49,106 bases of DNA from Clostridia bacterium (GCA_017516825.1 JAFXBC010000074.1:1-49106); one strand, 5' to 3'. Counted from the stretch's first letter, positions 8,353 through 20,778 are shown. Notes: generated from the letters alone by a model not told the origin. A program made the numbers and translations.

Positions 8353-10311
8353 ATGGATCATTTTGAATTGGTGTCAAGCTATCAGCCCATGGGAGACCAG
8401 CCGGAAGCCATTGCGAAATTGGTGGAAGGCGTCCGCCGTGGGGACAGAGACCAGACCCTTTTGGGGGTTACCGGCTCGGGCAAGACCTTCACCATGGCCA
8501 ATATCATCAAGGAAGTGAACAAGCCCACCCTGGTGCTTGCCCACAACAAGACCCTGGCCGCCCAGCTTTGCTCCGAGTTCCGGGAGTTCTTCCCCAATAA
8601 CGCCGTGGAATTTTTCGTTTCCTACTACGACTACTACCAGCCCGAGGCCTACGTTCCCGGGAAGGACATCTATATCGAAAAGGACAGCGCCGTCAACGAC
8701 GAGATCGACAAGCTCCGCCACTCCGCTACCAGCGCTTTGCTGGAACGGAAGGACGTGATCGTGGTGGCCTCCGTGTCCTGTATCTACTCCCTGGGTGACC
8801 CGGAGGAGTACAAAAGCCAGCTTCTCTCCCTGCGGCCGGGGCTGGAGATCGCCCGTGAGGACGTGATCCGCCGCTTGGTTGCCATGCAGTATACCCGCAG
8901 TGATATGGACTTTCAGCGCGACAATTTCCGTGTCCGCGGGGACGTGTTGGAGATTTTTCCCGCCAACACCAACACCGACGCCATCCGCGTGGAATTCTTC
9001 GGGGACGAGATCGACCGCTTGTGCGTCATCGACGTGACCACCGGGGAGGTCACCGCCAAGCTTTCCCACATCGCCATCTATCCCGCCTCCCACTACGTCA
9101 CCGGGGAGGAGCGCCGGGAAAAGGCCATCAAGGAGATCCTGGACGAGCTGACGGAACGGATCGCATTCTTCGAAAAGCAGGAAAAATTCATCGAAGCCCA
9201 GCGGATCAAGGAACGCGTGCTGTTCGACGTGGAGCAGCTTCGTGAGATCGGCTTCTGCAGCGGGGTGGAGAACTATTCCCGTGTCCTTTCCGGCAGAGAA
9301 CCGGGAAGCAGGCCATTTACCCTGTTTGATTTCTTCCCGAAGGACTTTTTGTTTTTAGTGGACGAATCCCACGTGACCATCCCCCAGGTGCGGGGAATGT
9401 CCGGGGGAGATTACTCCCGCAAGAAAAATCTGGTGGATTACGGCTTCCGATTGCCCTCCGCCTTCGATAACCGCCCCTTGGTGTTCGACGAGTTCGACGC
9501 CCTGCGTGGGCAGACCATCTATTTCTCCGCCACCCCCGGGGAGTACGAAAAGAGCCTTTCCACACAGATCGCAGAGCAGATCATCCGCCCTACGGGACTT
9601 CTCGACCCGGAGGTGGAGGTACGCCCCACTGGGGGGCAGATCGACGACCTGGCAGGGGAGATCCGTCTCCGCGCCGCTAAGGGGGAGCGGGTTCTCGTCA
9701 CCACCCTCACCAAAAAGATGGCGGAGGATCTGACGGAATACTTCGTGAAAAACGACATCCGCACCAAATATATGCATTACGACATCGACACCATGGAGCG
9801 TATCGACATCTTGCGCGGGCTCCGTGAGGGCGAGTTCGACGTGCTGGTGGGCATCAACCTGCTCCGTGAAGGACTTGACCTGCCGGAGGTGTCTCTGGTG
9901 GCCATTCTGGATGCGGACAAGGAAGGCTTCTTGCGTAGCGAGACCTCTCTTATCCAGACCATCGGCCGTGCCGCCCGTAACGCAGAGGGGAAGGTCATCC
10001 TCTACGCCGACAAGGAGACCCGCTCCATGCACGCCGCCATCACCGAGACCCGCCGCCGCAGAGAGGTGCAGGACGCCTTCAACAAGGCAAACGGCATTAT
10101 CCCCAAGACCATCGTCAAGGAGATCCGTGCTCCCATCGCCATCACCACCAAGACGGAGACCTCCGAAACGGGCAAGATGACCAAGGCCCAGCGGAACAAG
10201 CTGGTGGAGATGCTCACCGTGGAGATGAAGCGGGCCGCCAAGGAGCTGGACTTCGAGACCGCCGCCGCTCTCCGCGACAGGATACGGCGCATTCTCGGCG
10301 AGAAGGATTGA
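8353..10311 (+). CDS. uvrB: UvrABC excision nuclease subunit B
   Basis: Central helicase-like component of nucleotide excision repair. It receives the lesion from UvrA, verifies it and recruits UvrC for incision. The full-length protein has 652 residues. Walker A GVTGSGKT is at 38-45. The beta-hairpin segment that clamps the DNA strand appears as [12 protein letters not shown] at about 92-103. Helicase motifs include DESHVT, FSATPG and QTIGRAARN. The C-terminal UVR motif ([15 protein letters not shown]) binds UvrC. A GAAAGGAAGGA ribosome binding site supports the start. uvrA follows but is separated by a ~465-base repeat region, so the pair may not form one transcript. Confidence 0.97.
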   Translation: MDHFELVSSYQPMGDQPEAIAKLVEGVRRGDRDQTLLGVTGSGKTFTMANIIKEVNKPTLVLAHNKTLAAQLCSEFREFFPNNAVEFFVSYYDYYQPEAYVPGKDIYIEKDSAVNDEIDKLRHSATSALLERKDVIVVASVSCIYSLGDPEEYKSQLLSLRPGLEIAREDVIRRLVAMQYTRSDMDFQRDNFRVRGDVLEIFPANTNTDAIRVEFFGDEIDRLCVIDVTTGEVTAKLSHIAIYPASHYVTGEERREKAIKEILDELTERIAFFEKQEKFIEAQRIKERVLFDVEQLREIGFCSGVENYSRVLSGREPGSRPFTLFDFFPKDFLFLVDESHVTIPQVRGMSGGDYSRKKNLVDYGFRLPSAFDNRPLVFDEFDALRGQTIYFSATPGEYEKSLSTQIAEQIIRPTGLLDPEVEVRPTGGQIDDLAGEIRLRAAKGERVLVTTLTKKMAEDLTEYFVKNDIRTKYMHYDIDTMERIDILRGLREGEFDVLVGINLLREGLDLPEVSLVAILDADKEGFLRSETSLIQTIGRAARNAEGKVILYADKETRSMHAAITETRRRREVQDAFNKANGIIPKTIVKEIRAPIAITTKTETSETGKMTKAQRNKLVEMLTVEMKRAAKELDFETAAALRDRIRRILGEKD

Positions 10312-10312
10312 G

Positions 10313-10617
10313 GCTTAAGGGGCGCCGCTTAAGAGGCTCTGCCTCTTAAGAATCTCCGCTTAGGGAGCCCGCTCCCTAAGAACCCGGTATTGTGAGGGAA
10401 AATGAAGATATTTCCCGCATAGGGTACAGCGTAAAGTCGTTTCGCAACACAACGCTTTTCTGCAAACCCGAACGAAGGAAAGGTTAGAAACGTAGCCCAT
10501 TCTTCCGCAGATAGGAAGGACGAAAAACGTTTTGTACCCACCTCGTTGCGTGAAAATATGGTTTGATTTTATCCAGCGTATCTTGCGTAACCGTAGGGGC
10601 GATTCACGAATCGCCCG
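10313..10617. repeat. Left copy of the ~300-bp direct repeat flanking uvrA
   Basis: This segment is repeated at 13579-13881 with about six substitutions and a 2-base indel. It contains hairpins CTTAAGAGGC / GCCTCTTAAG (10328-10350) and CTTAGGGAGC / GCTCCCTAAG (10359-10380), and ends in the GGGCGATTC / GAATCGCCC palindrome (about 10597-10616). No convincing ORF lies in it. Weaker similarity continues rightward to the hairpin element before uvrA. Confidence 0.9.
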
Positions 10618-10678
10618 TTAAGGAAACGGCTTTCGCCGGCACTACGATATTTTTCGCTTTGTTTTTTATATCACTTTT

Positions 10679-10754
10679 CCGAAAACGGCAGTTTTCGGTA
10701 CTCAAAGTTCTTTGGAGATTCTTAAGAACCTTTCTTCCAAGAAAGGTTCTTAAG
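10679..10754 (+). repeat. Composite hairpin element (A+B) upstream of uvrA
   Basis: Hairpin A is CCGAAAAC GGCA GTTTTCGG (10679-10698). Hairpin B is a perfect 16-bp stem CTTAAGAACCTTTCTT with a 2-base loop (10721-10754). They are separated by an AAGTTCTTTGGAGATT spacer shared with other copies. Hairpin B ends 22 bases before the uvrA ATG, just ahead of its GGAAAGG ribosome binding site. Confidence 0.8.
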
Positions 10755-10776
10755 CGCTCTCCGGAAAGGCAAACAC

Positions 10777-13578
<2,802 letters not shown>

Positions 13579-13584
<6 letters not shown>

Positions 13585-13881
13585 GGGGCGCCGCTTAAGA
13601 GGCTCTGCCTCTTAAGAATCTCCGCTTAGGGAGCCCGCTCCCTAAGAACCCGGTATTGTGAGGGAAAATGAAGATATTTCCCGCATATGGTACAGCGCAA
13701 AGTCGTTTCGCAACACAACGCTTTTCTGCAAACCCGAACGGAGGAAAGGTTAGAAACGTAGCCCTTTCTTCCGCATAGGAAGGACGAAAAACGTTTTATA
13801 CCCACCTCGTTGCGTGAAAATATGGTTTGATTTTATCCGGCGTATCTTGCGTAACCGTAGGGGCGATTCACGAATCGCCCG
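13579..13881. repeat. Right copy of the ~300-bp direct repeat flanking uvrA
   Basis: Near-identical to 10313-10617 in the same orientation, with the same internal hairpins (13594-13616 and 13625-13646) and the closing GGGCGATTC / GAATCGCCC palindrome. It starts inside the last sense codon of uvrA. Confidence 0.9.
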
Positions 13882-13945
13882 GAACCGAAGGGAACGTTTT
13901 TCCCCCGAATCTACGATATTTTCCTCTTCGTTTTTATACACCCTC

Positions 13946-14018
13946 CCGAAAACGACAGTTTTCGGCAATAAAAGTTCTTTGAAGTTCAAGAAACTTTCTT
14001 TCAAGAAAGTTTCTTGAA
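13946..14018 (+). repeat. Composite hairpin element (A+B) upstream of the radical SAM gene
   Basis: Hairpin A is CCGAAAACGACAGTTTTCGG (13946-13965). Hairpin B is a perfect 16-bp stem TTCAAGAAACTTTCTT / AAGAAAGTTTCTTGAA (13985-14018). Stem B differs in sequence from the uvrA copy while staying fully paired. The AAGGAG ribosome binding site of the next gene follows at once. Confidence 0.8.
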
Positions 14019-14033
14019 AAAAAGGAGATATAC

Positions 14034-15890
14034 ATGAACACCGAAAAATACGCACATCTGTTAAAACACGTGGAGAAGCCCGGGCGGTACGTGGGGGGCG
14101 AGCTGAACAGCGAGTACAAGGATCCCGCCACCGTAGACCTGAACCTGTGCTTCTGCTTCCCCGACACCTACGAGATCGGTATGTCCAACTTAGGGATGCG
14201 GATCCTGGTAGGGTGCCTCAACCAAATGGACGGGGTGTATTGCCAGCGCTCCTACGCCCCCTGGCCGGATATGGAGGCACAGCTTTTGCAAAACGACCTG
14301 CCTCTCTACGCACTGGAAACGGGGGAGCCTCTTTGCGATTTTGACGCCTTGCTGTTCACCCTGCAGTACGAGCTTTGCTATACCAACGTGCTGAACATGA
14401 TCCGCCTGTCCGGCCTGCCCATGTATGCGAAGGACAGAACAGGGGAGATGCCCCTCATTATCGCAGGCGGCCCCTGCTCTTATAACCCCGAGCCCTTGGC
14501 GGACTTCGTGGATATCTTCTCCATCGGAGAAGGGGAGGAGGCTCTCTGCGAGCTGGCGGAGTTGATCCGTACCTGCAAGAAGGAGGGCGTTTCCAAGGAG
14601 GAGCTGCTTTACAGAGCTTCCCGATTGGAGGGCTTCTACGTGCCTTCCCTGTACAATGTTACCTACAATGAGGACGGGACGCTTGCGTCTTTCACCCCGC
14701 GCCGTGAGGGTGTGCCTGCCACCGTGAGAAAGCGTATCATCACCGATATGGACAAGGTGTACTTCCCCGAGAAGTCCCCCATGCCCTACCTGGACGTGGT
14801 TCACGACCGGGTGATGATGGAGGTCACCCGCGGCTGTATCCGCGGCTGCCGCTTCTGTCAGGCGGGGATGATCTACCGACCTTATCGTGATAAATCTCCC
14901 GAGGGCATCAACGCCTGCGCCATGGCCTCCATCGGCCATACCGGCTATTCCGAGATCTCCCTGACCTCCTTGAGTATCAGCGACTATCCCCGTCTTCCCG
15001 AGCTGGTGGACAAGCTGCTGGCGTGGACGGAGGAGCAAAAGGTGGGCCTTTCTCTGCCCTCCCAGCGGATCGACGCCTTCTACGAGGAGCTGATGGAAAA
15101 GGTGATGTCCGTGCGAAAGAGCGGCCTTACCTTCGCCCCCGAGGCGGGGACACAAAGACTCCGTGACGTGATCAACAAGAACATCGCCGAGGACGATATC
15201 TTGGTGGCCTGCGAGAAGGCCTTCGACGGGGGCAGAAACAGCCTGAAGCTGTACTTCATGAACGGCCTGCCCACCGAGCGGGACGAGGACATCGTGGGCA
15301 TCGCAGAGCTGGCACAGAAAATCGTGGATCTGTTCTACGCCAAGAAGCGGAAGGGGAGAGGCGTTACCGTAACGGTCAGCGTATCCTGCTTCGTGCCCAA
15401 GCCCTTCACCCCCTTCCAATGGGAAGCCCAGAACGACTTCCGGGAGCTGGAACGGAAGCAGAAATTGCTCCGCGACCACATCACCTCCCGCAAGATCGAC
15501 TATAAATACCACGACGCCAAGGTCTCCCGCCTGGAGGCTGTGTTCGCCAAGGGCGACCGCCGTCTGGGCAAGGCTCTGGCCTACGCCGTGGAAAAGGGCC
15601 AGAAGTTCGACGCCTGGGATGAGTTTTTCTCCTACGAAAATTGGATGAGCTACTTTGCCGACACGGGGATCGACCCCGCCTTCTACGCCAACCGCGTTAT
15701 GGGGGAGACGGAATTGCTTCCCTGGGACTTCATCGGCATCGGCGTGACCAAGAGATTCCTGCTTTCCGAAAAGCACAAGGCGGAAGCAGAGACCACCACC
15801 CCCGACTGCCGCACCAAATGCTCCGCCTGCGGGGCAAATACTCTCTGCGGCGGCAAGGGCTGTTCCGCCCATCCCGTAAAGGAGAACTGA
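14034..15890 (+). CDS. B12-binding-type radical SAM protein (TIGR03960 family)
   Basis: A 618-residue radical SAM enzyme of the TIGR03960 type, widespread in Firmicutes but of unproven function. The N-terminal half has the fold order of a cobalamin-binding-like domain ('YEIGMSNLGMRILVG', 'IIAGGPCSYNPEP'). The radical SAM cluster motif CIRGCRFC gives Cys 268, 272 and 275 (CX3CX2C), which should bind a 4Fe-4S cluster and S-adenosylmethionine. The C-terminus carries a cysteine-rich tail (CRTKCSACG...CGGKGC) that may hold another metal or cluster. The gene is followed after one base by the DUF2344 protein gene, its usual partner. AAGGAG before the ATG supports the start. A role in RNA modification is sometimes suggested, but the sequence does not show it. 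Confidence 0.88.
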   Translation: MNTEKYAHLLKHVEKPGRYVGGELNSEYKDPATVDLNLCFCFPDTYEIGMSNLGMRILVGCLNQMDGVYCQRSYAPWPDMEAQLLQNDLPLYALETGEPLCDFDALLFTLQYELCYTNVLNMIRLSGLPMYAKDRTGEMPLIIAGGPCSYNPEPLADFVDIFSIGEGEEALCELAELIRTCKKEGVSKEELLYRASRLEGFYVPSLYNVTYNEDGTLASFTPRREGVPATVRKRIITDMDKVYFPEKSPMPYLDVVHDRVMMEVTRGCIRGCRFCQAGMIYRPYRDKSPEGINACAMASIGHTGYSEISLTSLSISDYPRLPELVDKLLAWTEEQKVGLSLPSQRIDAFYEELMEKVMSVRKSGLTFAPEAGTQRLRDVINKNIAEDDILVACEKAFDGGRNSLKLYFMNGLPTERDEDIVGIAELAQKIVDLFYAKKRKGRGVTVTVSVSCFVPKPFTPFQWEAQNDFRELERKQKLLRDHITSRKIDYKYHDAKVSRLEAVFAKGDRRLGKALAYAVEKGQKFDAWDEFFSYENWMSYFADTGIDPAFYANRVMGETELLPWDFIGIGVTKRFLLSEKHKAEAETTTPDCRTKCSACGANTLCGGKGCSAHPVKEN

Positions 15891-15891
15891 T

Positions 15892-16500
15892 ATGAAGTAC
15901 GTATTCGCAACCTTTACAAAAACGGGTAACCTCCGTTATATCTCCCACCTGGATCTCCAGAGAGCTTTCACCCGCCTGCTGTTGCGTACGGGTCTGCCCA
16001 TCAAGTTTTCCGAGGGCTTCAACCCCCATCCCAAGCTGATGTTCGCCCAGCCCCTTTCTCTGTTCCAGGAAAGCGTTTGCGAGGTGGCGGAGTTCCGCTT
16101 TGAGGACGATTGCCCCGCCGAGGCAGAGACTTTGGCACGTTTGCAGGCACAGTCTCCCGAAGGGATGACCTTCACCAAAGTGGAATATTCCGAAAAGAAG
16201 CTCCCTCCCTGCAAGGCGGCGGAATATACCCTCACCTTTGAGACGGCTCTTGATGTAGAGGCCTTCCAAGCCCTCTTTGCCGGGGAAATGCCCGTGGTGA
16301 AAAAGACCAAGACACGGGAAGAAACCGTGGACATCGCCCCCCTCATCACCGAAAAGTCTTTTGCCAAAACGGAAAAAGGGGTGGCCCTGCGTTGCGTTCT
16401 TCCTTGCGGCAACGAGTACCTGAACCCTTCCTATATCGAGCAGTTCCTGGGAGACAAGGTCACCGATATGCGGGTAATGCGGGAAAAATTGATGTTTTGA
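15892..16500 (+). CDS. Radical SAM-associated DUF2344 protein (TIGR03936 family)
   Basis: A 202-residue protein of the DUF2344/TIGR03936 family. It is almost always encoded directly after, or fused to, a TIGR03960-type radical SAM protein, as here, where the ATG lies one base after the upstream stop. The N-terminal signature is clear: 'FTKTGNLRYISHLDLQRAF' and 'FSEGFNPHPKLMFAQPL'. The tight coupling implies that the two proteins act together. In many clostridia this pair precedes the RNase G and rplU region; here pyrH follows instead. No catalytic residues can be assigned. Confidence 0.88.
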   Translation: MKYVFATFTKTGNLRYISHLDLQRAFTRLLLRTGLPIKFSEGFNPHPKLMFAQPLSLFQESVCEVAEFRFEDDCPAEAETLARLQAQSPEGMTFTKVEYSEKKLPPCKAAEYTLTFETALDVEAFQALFAGEMPVVKKTKTREETVDIAPLITEKSFAKTEKGVALRCVLPCGNEYLNPSYIEQFLGDKVTDMRVMREKLMF

Positions 16501-16505
16501 GCCCC

Positions 16506-16612
16506 CCGAAAGCGTCAGCTTTCGGAAGGCGGTTTCTTTGGAGATTTGATCTCCGCTTCTCACAATTTTTTTACAAATAACCCTTGCGTTTATCAAAGAT
16601 CTTTGCTATAAT
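16506..16612 (+). promoter_or_regulatory. pyrH promoter region with a degraded hairpin element
   Basis: Hairpin A (CCGAAAGC GTCA GCTTTCGG, 16506-16525) lies right after the DUF2344 gene, followed by a remnant of the spacer (GGTTTCTTTGGAGATT) but no full hairpin B. Downstream, TTGCGT (16584-16589), a 17-base spacer and TATAAT (16607-16612) form a promoter about 35 bases before the pyrH ATG. Confidence 0.65.
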
Positions 16613-16646
16613 ATTTCCAAACGATACAATAAGGGGGAATCTGCCC

Positions 16647-17366
16647 ATGAATATGCAGTCTAAATACAAACGCGTGCTACTCAAGCTCTCCGGCGAGGCC
16701 TTGTCCGGGGACGGGAATCGTATCCTTGACGACGGTTTTTTGCGTGCCGTAGCCGCAGAGATCGCCACCTGCGTGAAGGCAGGGGTGCAGTTCGGCATCG
16801 TCATCGGTGCGGGGAACATCTGGAGAGGTGCCCGCCAAGGCGGTCTTTCCATCGACCGTGTGAGAGGGGACCATATGGGCATGCTTGCCACCGTGATCAA
16901 CTCCCTTGCCATGCAGGATTATCTGCTCTCCGCAGGGGTTGACGCCAAGGTGATGAGCGCCTTCCAGATCCAGCAGGTCTGTGAGCCCTACGCCCAGTAT
17001 AAGGCCATGGAATACTTGGAGCAGGGAAGCGTTGTGCTGATCCCTTGCGGCGTGGGCTATCCCTACTTCTCCACCGACACGGGGATGATGCTGCGTGCCG
17101 TGGAATTGAAGTGCGACGTGCTTCTGTCCGCCAAGAACGTGGACGGCGTCTACGACAGTGACCCTGCCAAGAACCCTGCCGCCAAGAAGTACGATACCCT
17201 GACCTACGACGAGATCCTTTCCAAGAATCTCAAGGCCATCGACCTTACCGCCTCCGCCATCGGCAGAGAAAACAAAATGCCCGCCCTGATCTTCGGGCTT
17301 TCCCATCCCGAGAACATCACCCGCGCGGTGATGGGGGAGAATCTGGGCACCTTGATCACCGAATAA
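16647..17366 (+). CDS. pyrH: UMP kinase
   Basis: Converts UMP to UDP with ATP in pyrimidine nucleotide synthesis; bacterial PyrH is a hexamer controlled by GTP and UTP. The start at 16647 (239 residues) is chosen because AAGGGGGA lies just upstream and the protein then opens with KYKRVLLKLSGEAL, the family start. Other signatures are 'GIVIGAGNIWRGA', 'DYLLSAGVD' and 'STDTGMMLRAVELKCDVLL', with the UMP-binding region near 160-175. It begins the pyrH-frr-uppS cluster; frr follows after 30 bases. The usual upstream neighbours rpsB and tsf are absent, and a radical SAM pair takes their place. Confidence 0.96.
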   Translation: MNMQSKYKRVLLKLSGEALSGDGNRILDDGFLRAVAAEIATCVKAGVQFGIVIGAGNIWRGARQGGLSIDRVRGDHMGMLATVINSLAMQDYLLSAGVDAKVMSAFQIQQVCEPYAQYKAMEYLEQGSVVLIPCGVGYPYFSTDTGMMLRAVELKCDVLLSAKNVDGVYDSDPAKNPAAKKYDTLTYDEILSKNLKAIDLTASAIGRENKMPALIFGLSHPENITRAVMGENLGTLITE

Positions 17367-17396
17367 AAAAAGCTTCACATAGAAAGGAAAATCACC

Positions 17397-17951
17397 ATGA
17401 GTTTCGACAAAAAGCCTTACGAGACCAAAATGCAGAAGACCATCGACGTCCTGGAGTCCGAATTTGCCACCATCCGTGTAGGCAGAGCCTCCGCAAGAGT
17501 GCTGGATAAGATCACCGTTCCCTACTACGGCACCCCCACCGGCATCGACGGCGTTGCCACCGTGAAGACTCCCGACGCCAGAACTCTGCTGATCCAGCCC
17601 TGGGAGACCTCCATGCTGAAGGAGATCGAGAAAGCCATCGCCGCATCCGACCTGGGTATCACTCCCCAGAACGACGGCAAGGCCATCCGTCTGAACTTCC
17701 CCCCGCTCACCGAGGAGCGCCGTAAGGAGTTCACCAAGAAGACCGCAAAGATGGGCGAGGAAGCCAAGGTTGCTATCCGTAACCTGCGTAGAGACGCCAA
17801 CGAAGAGATCAAGAAGCTGAAGAAGGACAGCGTCATCACCGAGGACGACCAGAAGAACGCAGAAAAGGTAGTCCAGGACCTCACCGATAAGTACGTGAAG
17901 AAGGTTGATGAAGTAGTTGCCAAGAAGGATAAGGAGATCATGGAGCTTTGA
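17397..17951 (+). CDS. frr: Ribosome recycling factor
   Basis: Splits post-termination ribosomes together with EF-G. It has 184 residues, the standard size. The N-terminal helix ('YETKMQKTIDVLESEFATIRVGRASARVLDKITVPYYG' region) and the domain II strand 'IQPWETSMLKEIEKAI' are typical, as is the Lys/Glu-rich helical C-terminal half. AGAAAGGAAA lies upstream of the ATG. The stop TGA overlaps the uppS ATG by one base, so frr and uppS are translationally coupled. Confidence 0.97.
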   Translation: MSFDKKPYETKMQKTIDVLESEFATIRVGRASARVLDKITVPYYGTPTGIDGVATVKTPDARTLLIQPWETSMLKEIEKAIAASDLGITPQNDGKAIRLNFPPLTEERRKEFTKKTAKMGEEAKVAIRNLRRDANEEIKKLKKDSVITEDDQKNAEKVVQDLTDKYVKKVDEVVAKKDKEIMEL

Positions 17952-18646
17952 TGGAGCATCCCGGTTTCAAGACCCTTCCCACCCATATCGCCATGATCAT
18001 GGACGGCAACGGCCGCTGGGCAAAAAAGCGGCTGTTGCCCCGCACGGCGGGACATAAGGTGGGCTTGGACACCTTCGTGGAAATGGTAGACGCCTGCAGT
18101 GATCTGGGGATCCCCTACATGACGGTGTACGCCTTTTCCAGCGAGAATTGGAACAGAGAAAAAACGGAAGTGGACGCCCTGATGTCCTTAATGGAATCGG
18201 GCATCCGCCGTTACACCCCCGAGATGCACCGCAAGAACATCCGTCTGCATCTTATGGGGGATCTTTCCCGCTTCCCCGAAAAGGAACGCACCTCCTTGCT
18301 GGCATGCGAGGAGGAGCTTTCCCAACATACGGGGATGACACTCTCCATCTGCCTTTCCTACGGAGGCAGACAGGAGATCTTACACGCCGTGAACGAATTG
18401 CTGGCAGAGGGGAAAAAGGAAGTCACCGCAGAGGAGCTGGAACAGCACCTCTATTCCGCCGGGCTTCCCGACCCGGATCTGATCATCCGCACCAGCGGAG
18501 AGTATCGGATCTCCAACTTTTTGTTATGGCAGTCCGCCTATGCGGAATATTATTTTACCGACGTGTATTGGCCGGATTTCAAAAAGGAGGAGCTTTACAA
18601 AGCCCTTTCCTCCTTCGAGACCCGCAAAAGACGGTTCGGAAAATAG
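17951..18646 (+). CDS. uppS: Undecaprenyl diphosphate synthase (isoprenyl transferase)
   Basis: Makes undecaprenyl diphosphate, the lipid carrier for peptidoglycan and other wall polymers, by adding isopentenyl units in cis configuration. The 231-residue protein carries the catalytic MDGNGRWAK motif (Asp18), 'AFSSENW', and the C-terminal 'RTSGEYRISNFLLWQSAY' with the family's Arg/Ser/Asn residues. ATG at 17951 overlaps the frr stop; a TTG one codon earlier is possible but less likely. It acts downstream of dxr and ispG in the same cluster. Confidence 0.96.
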   Translation: MEHPGFKTLPTHIAMIMDGNGRWAKKRLLPRTAGHKVGLDTFVEMVDACSDLGIPYMTVYAFSSENWNREKTEVDALMSLMESGIRRYTPEMHRKNIRLHLMGDLSRFPEKERTSLLACEEELSQHTGMTLSICLSYGGRQEILHAVNELLAEGKKEVTAEELEQHLYSAGLPDPDLIIRTSGEYRISNFLLWQSAYAEYYFTDVYWPDFKKEELYKALSSFETRKRRFGK

Positions 18647-18652
18647 TTCCCC

Positions 18653-18730
18653 CCGAAAACGACAGTTTTCGGCACTGAAAGTTTCTTTGGGATTCTTAAG
18701 GGGCTTTCTTTTCAAAGAAAACCCCTTAAG
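18653..18730 (+). repeat. Composite hairpin element (A+B) upstream of cdsA
   Basis: Hairpin A is CCGAAAACGACAGTTTTCGG (18653-18672). Hairpin B (18695-18730) is CTTAAGGGGCTTTCTTT paired with AAAGAAAACCCCTTAAG, with a single C/A mismatch. Relative to the uvrA and ispG copies, its AACC/GGTT block is replaced by GGGG/CCCC on both sides, a compensatory change. Confidence 0.8.
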
Positions 18731-18769
18731 CCTACCCCCGTACTATTCCTACATACAGGAGGTATCCTT

Positions 18770-19651
18770 ATGTTAACCCGTATCATCACGGCAGTGGTCG
18801 CTCTGTGCCTGTTGGTTCCCATTCTGCTGTTCGCCCCCACCTGGGCGGTAGCAGGTCTTTGGGCGCTGTTGGGCGCTGTGGCGATTTATGAATTTTTCTC
18901 CTGTGTGGGATTCAAAAAAGAGGTGTGGCTCTGGGTGGTCTCCATCCTCAGCCTGGTGATCTCCATCGGCTGTAATATCCTTACGGGCACGCTCTTGCAT
19001 CAGTTCTACCAAGAGGACTGGCTGCAGTACGTGCTGTATCTGCCCTCCATTATGAACGTGGTCACCGTGCTGGCCTTTATGCTGGCGGCGGTGGTGCGTT
19101 ACAAAAAGCTCCCCGTGGATCGTCTGATCATGCTTTTCGGGCTAGTGCATTACGCCAAATACGGCTTTTCCGCTTTGGCGGGCCTGGCGCTGGATAAGCC
19201 CATGTTCATCGGCCTTGAGACCCCCGGCGCATCCGTTCCTCTGTGGGTCGCCCTGTGCATCCCGTGGGTGGCGGACACCATGGCCTATTTCACCGGCTAT
19301 TTTTTGGGCAAGCATAAGCTCTGCCCGGAGATCTCTCCCAAAAAGACGGTGGAGGGCGCCATCGGCGGCGTGTTGGGTACGGGTATCGCGGCGGTGGTGG
19401 TGTACGGCTTCGTCAGCGGCTGGGAGATCTGGGATCTGCTTCCCATCTTCATCGGCGCCATGCTGTTGGCGGTGGTCTCCATCTACGGCGACCTGTTTGC
19501 ATCGGTGGTAAAGCGCCACTTCGGCGTGAAGGACTACGGCAAGCTGTTCCCCGGGCACGGCGGCATCATGGATCGCTTTGACAGCACCATCCCCGTGGCT
19601 ATTCTGTTACAGCTTTTGCTGGTATTCCCTTATTTTGAGAACCTGATATGA
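18770..19651 (+). CDS. cdsA: Phosphatidate cytidylyltransferase (CDP-diglyceride synthase)
   Basis: Integral membrane enzyme that makes CDP-diacylglycerol from phosphatidic acid and CTP, the branch point for phospholipids. The 293 residues contain about eight hydrophobic segments. The C-terminal family signature is present (KDYGKLFPGHGGIMDRFDS, near residues 250-270). A GGAGG site lies 7-8 bases before the ATG. Its stop overlaps the dxr start by four bases (ATGA), so the two genes share a transcript and are coupled. Confidence 0.95.
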   Translation: MLTRIITAVVALCLLVPILLFAPTWAVAGLWALLGAVAIYEFFSCVGFKKEVWLWVVSILSLVISIGCNILTGTLLHQFYQEDWLQYVLYLPSIMNVVTVLAFMLAAVVRYKKLPVDRLIMLFGLVHYAKYGFSALAGLALDKPMFIGLETPGASVPLWVALCIPWVADTMAYFTGYFLGKHKLCPEISPKKTVEGAIGGVLGTGIAAVVVYGFVSGWEIWDLLPIFIGAMLLAVVSIYGDLFASVVKRHFGVKDYGKLFPGHGGIMDRFDSTIPVAILLQLLLVFPYFENLI

Positions 19652-20778
19652 CATCCTCTATTTGTATTTTAGGCTCTACGGGCTCCATCGGCACCCAGTC
19701 TCTTGACGTTGCCCGTAAGCATCACATCCCCGTCACCGCTTTGGCGGCGGGTACAAGAGAAGAAACGTTGGAAAGGCAGGCACGTGAGTTCCTGCCTGCC
19801 GCCGTTTATATTGACAAGTCCCGTTACAGCTCCTTAAAGACCCGGCTTGCGGATACGAGCATCCGCATCCTTTCCGGGGACGAGGGGCTGACCGAGCTTG
19901 CGGCAACGGACACTTCCCCCACGGTGGTGAACGCCCTGACGGGGATCTTGGGTCTGAAGCCCACCCTTTCAGCCTTAGAGGCAGGGAAGGATATCGCCCT
20001 GGCCAACAAGGAGACTTTGGTGGCAGGGGGCGACTTGGTGATGTCTCTGGCACGGGAGAAGGGGCTGAAGATCCTCCCCGTGGACAGTGAGCATTCCGCC
20101 ATTTTTCAATGCCTGCAGTGCGGGGGCAAGGTGAAGAAGATCCTGCTCACCGGCTCGGGCGGCCCTTTCTTCGGGAAGGACAAGGAATTCCTGAAAACCG
20201 TCACCGCCGCAGACGCCCTGCGCCATCCCAATTGGAGCATGGGCCCCAAGATCACCGTGGACAGCTCCACCCTGATGAACAAGGGTCTGGAGTTTATCGA
20301 GGCGGTGCATCTCTTTGACGTCCACCCCGACCAGATCGAGGTGGTGATCCAAAGGGAGAGCATCATCCATTCCATGGTTCAGTTTGAAGATAACGCCGTG
20401 CTGGCACAAATGGGCGTGCCGGATATGCGGCTTTGCATCCAATATGCCCTGACCTACCCGGAGCGTACCGAATCTCCCTCGGGAGAGCTGGATCTCTTCG
20501 AAGTAGGCAAGCTCACCTTCTTCCGCCCGGATACGGAGACCTTCTCGCTGCTGAAGCTGGCCAAGGACACCATCTTAAAAGGCGGCAACCTCCCCGCCGC
20601 CATGAACGGCGCCAACGAGGAGGCCGTGGGCAGATTCTTGCAGGGAGAGATCGGTTATACCCGGTTGTTTGATATCGTGATCTCCGCCACGGAGAACGCA
20701 CACTTCGTCCCCCATCCCACCTTAGCACAGATCCTGGAGGCAGATATGGCCGCCAGAGAATACGTAAGAGCGCAGTAA
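19648..20778 (+). CDS. dxr: 1-deoxy-D-xylulose 5-phosphate reductoisomerase
   Basis: Second step of the MEP isoprenoid pathway: rearranges and reduces DXP to MEP with NADPH. It has 376 residues. The NADPH-binding loop GSTGSIGTQ lies at 9-17. The catalytic region 'VDSEHSAIFQCLQ' and the metal-site stretch 'SSTLMNKGLEFIEA' are intact, as is the flexible-loop segment 'HPNWSMGPKITVD'. ATG overlaps the cdsA stop. rseP follows after 36 bases, with ispG further down, so two MEP genes sit in this cluster and ispE lies ~10 kb away. Confidence 0.96.
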   Translation: MTSSICILGSTGSIGTQSLDVARKHHIPVTALAAGTREETLERQAREFLPAAVYIDKSRYSSLKTRLADTSIRILSGDEGLTELAATDTSPTVVNALTGILGLKPTLSALEAGKDIALANKETLVAGGDLVMSLAREKGLKILPVDSEHSAIFQCLQCGGKVKKILLTGSGGPFFGKDKEFLKTVTAADALRHPNWSMGPKITVDSSTLMNKGLEFIEAVHLFDVHPDQIEVVIQRESIIHSMVQFEDNAVLAQMGVPDMRLCIQYALTYPERTESPSGELDLFEVGKLTFFRPDTETFSLLKLAKDTILKGGNLPAAMNGANEEAVGRFLQGEIGYTRLFDIVISATENAHFVPHPTLAQILEADMAAREYVRAQ

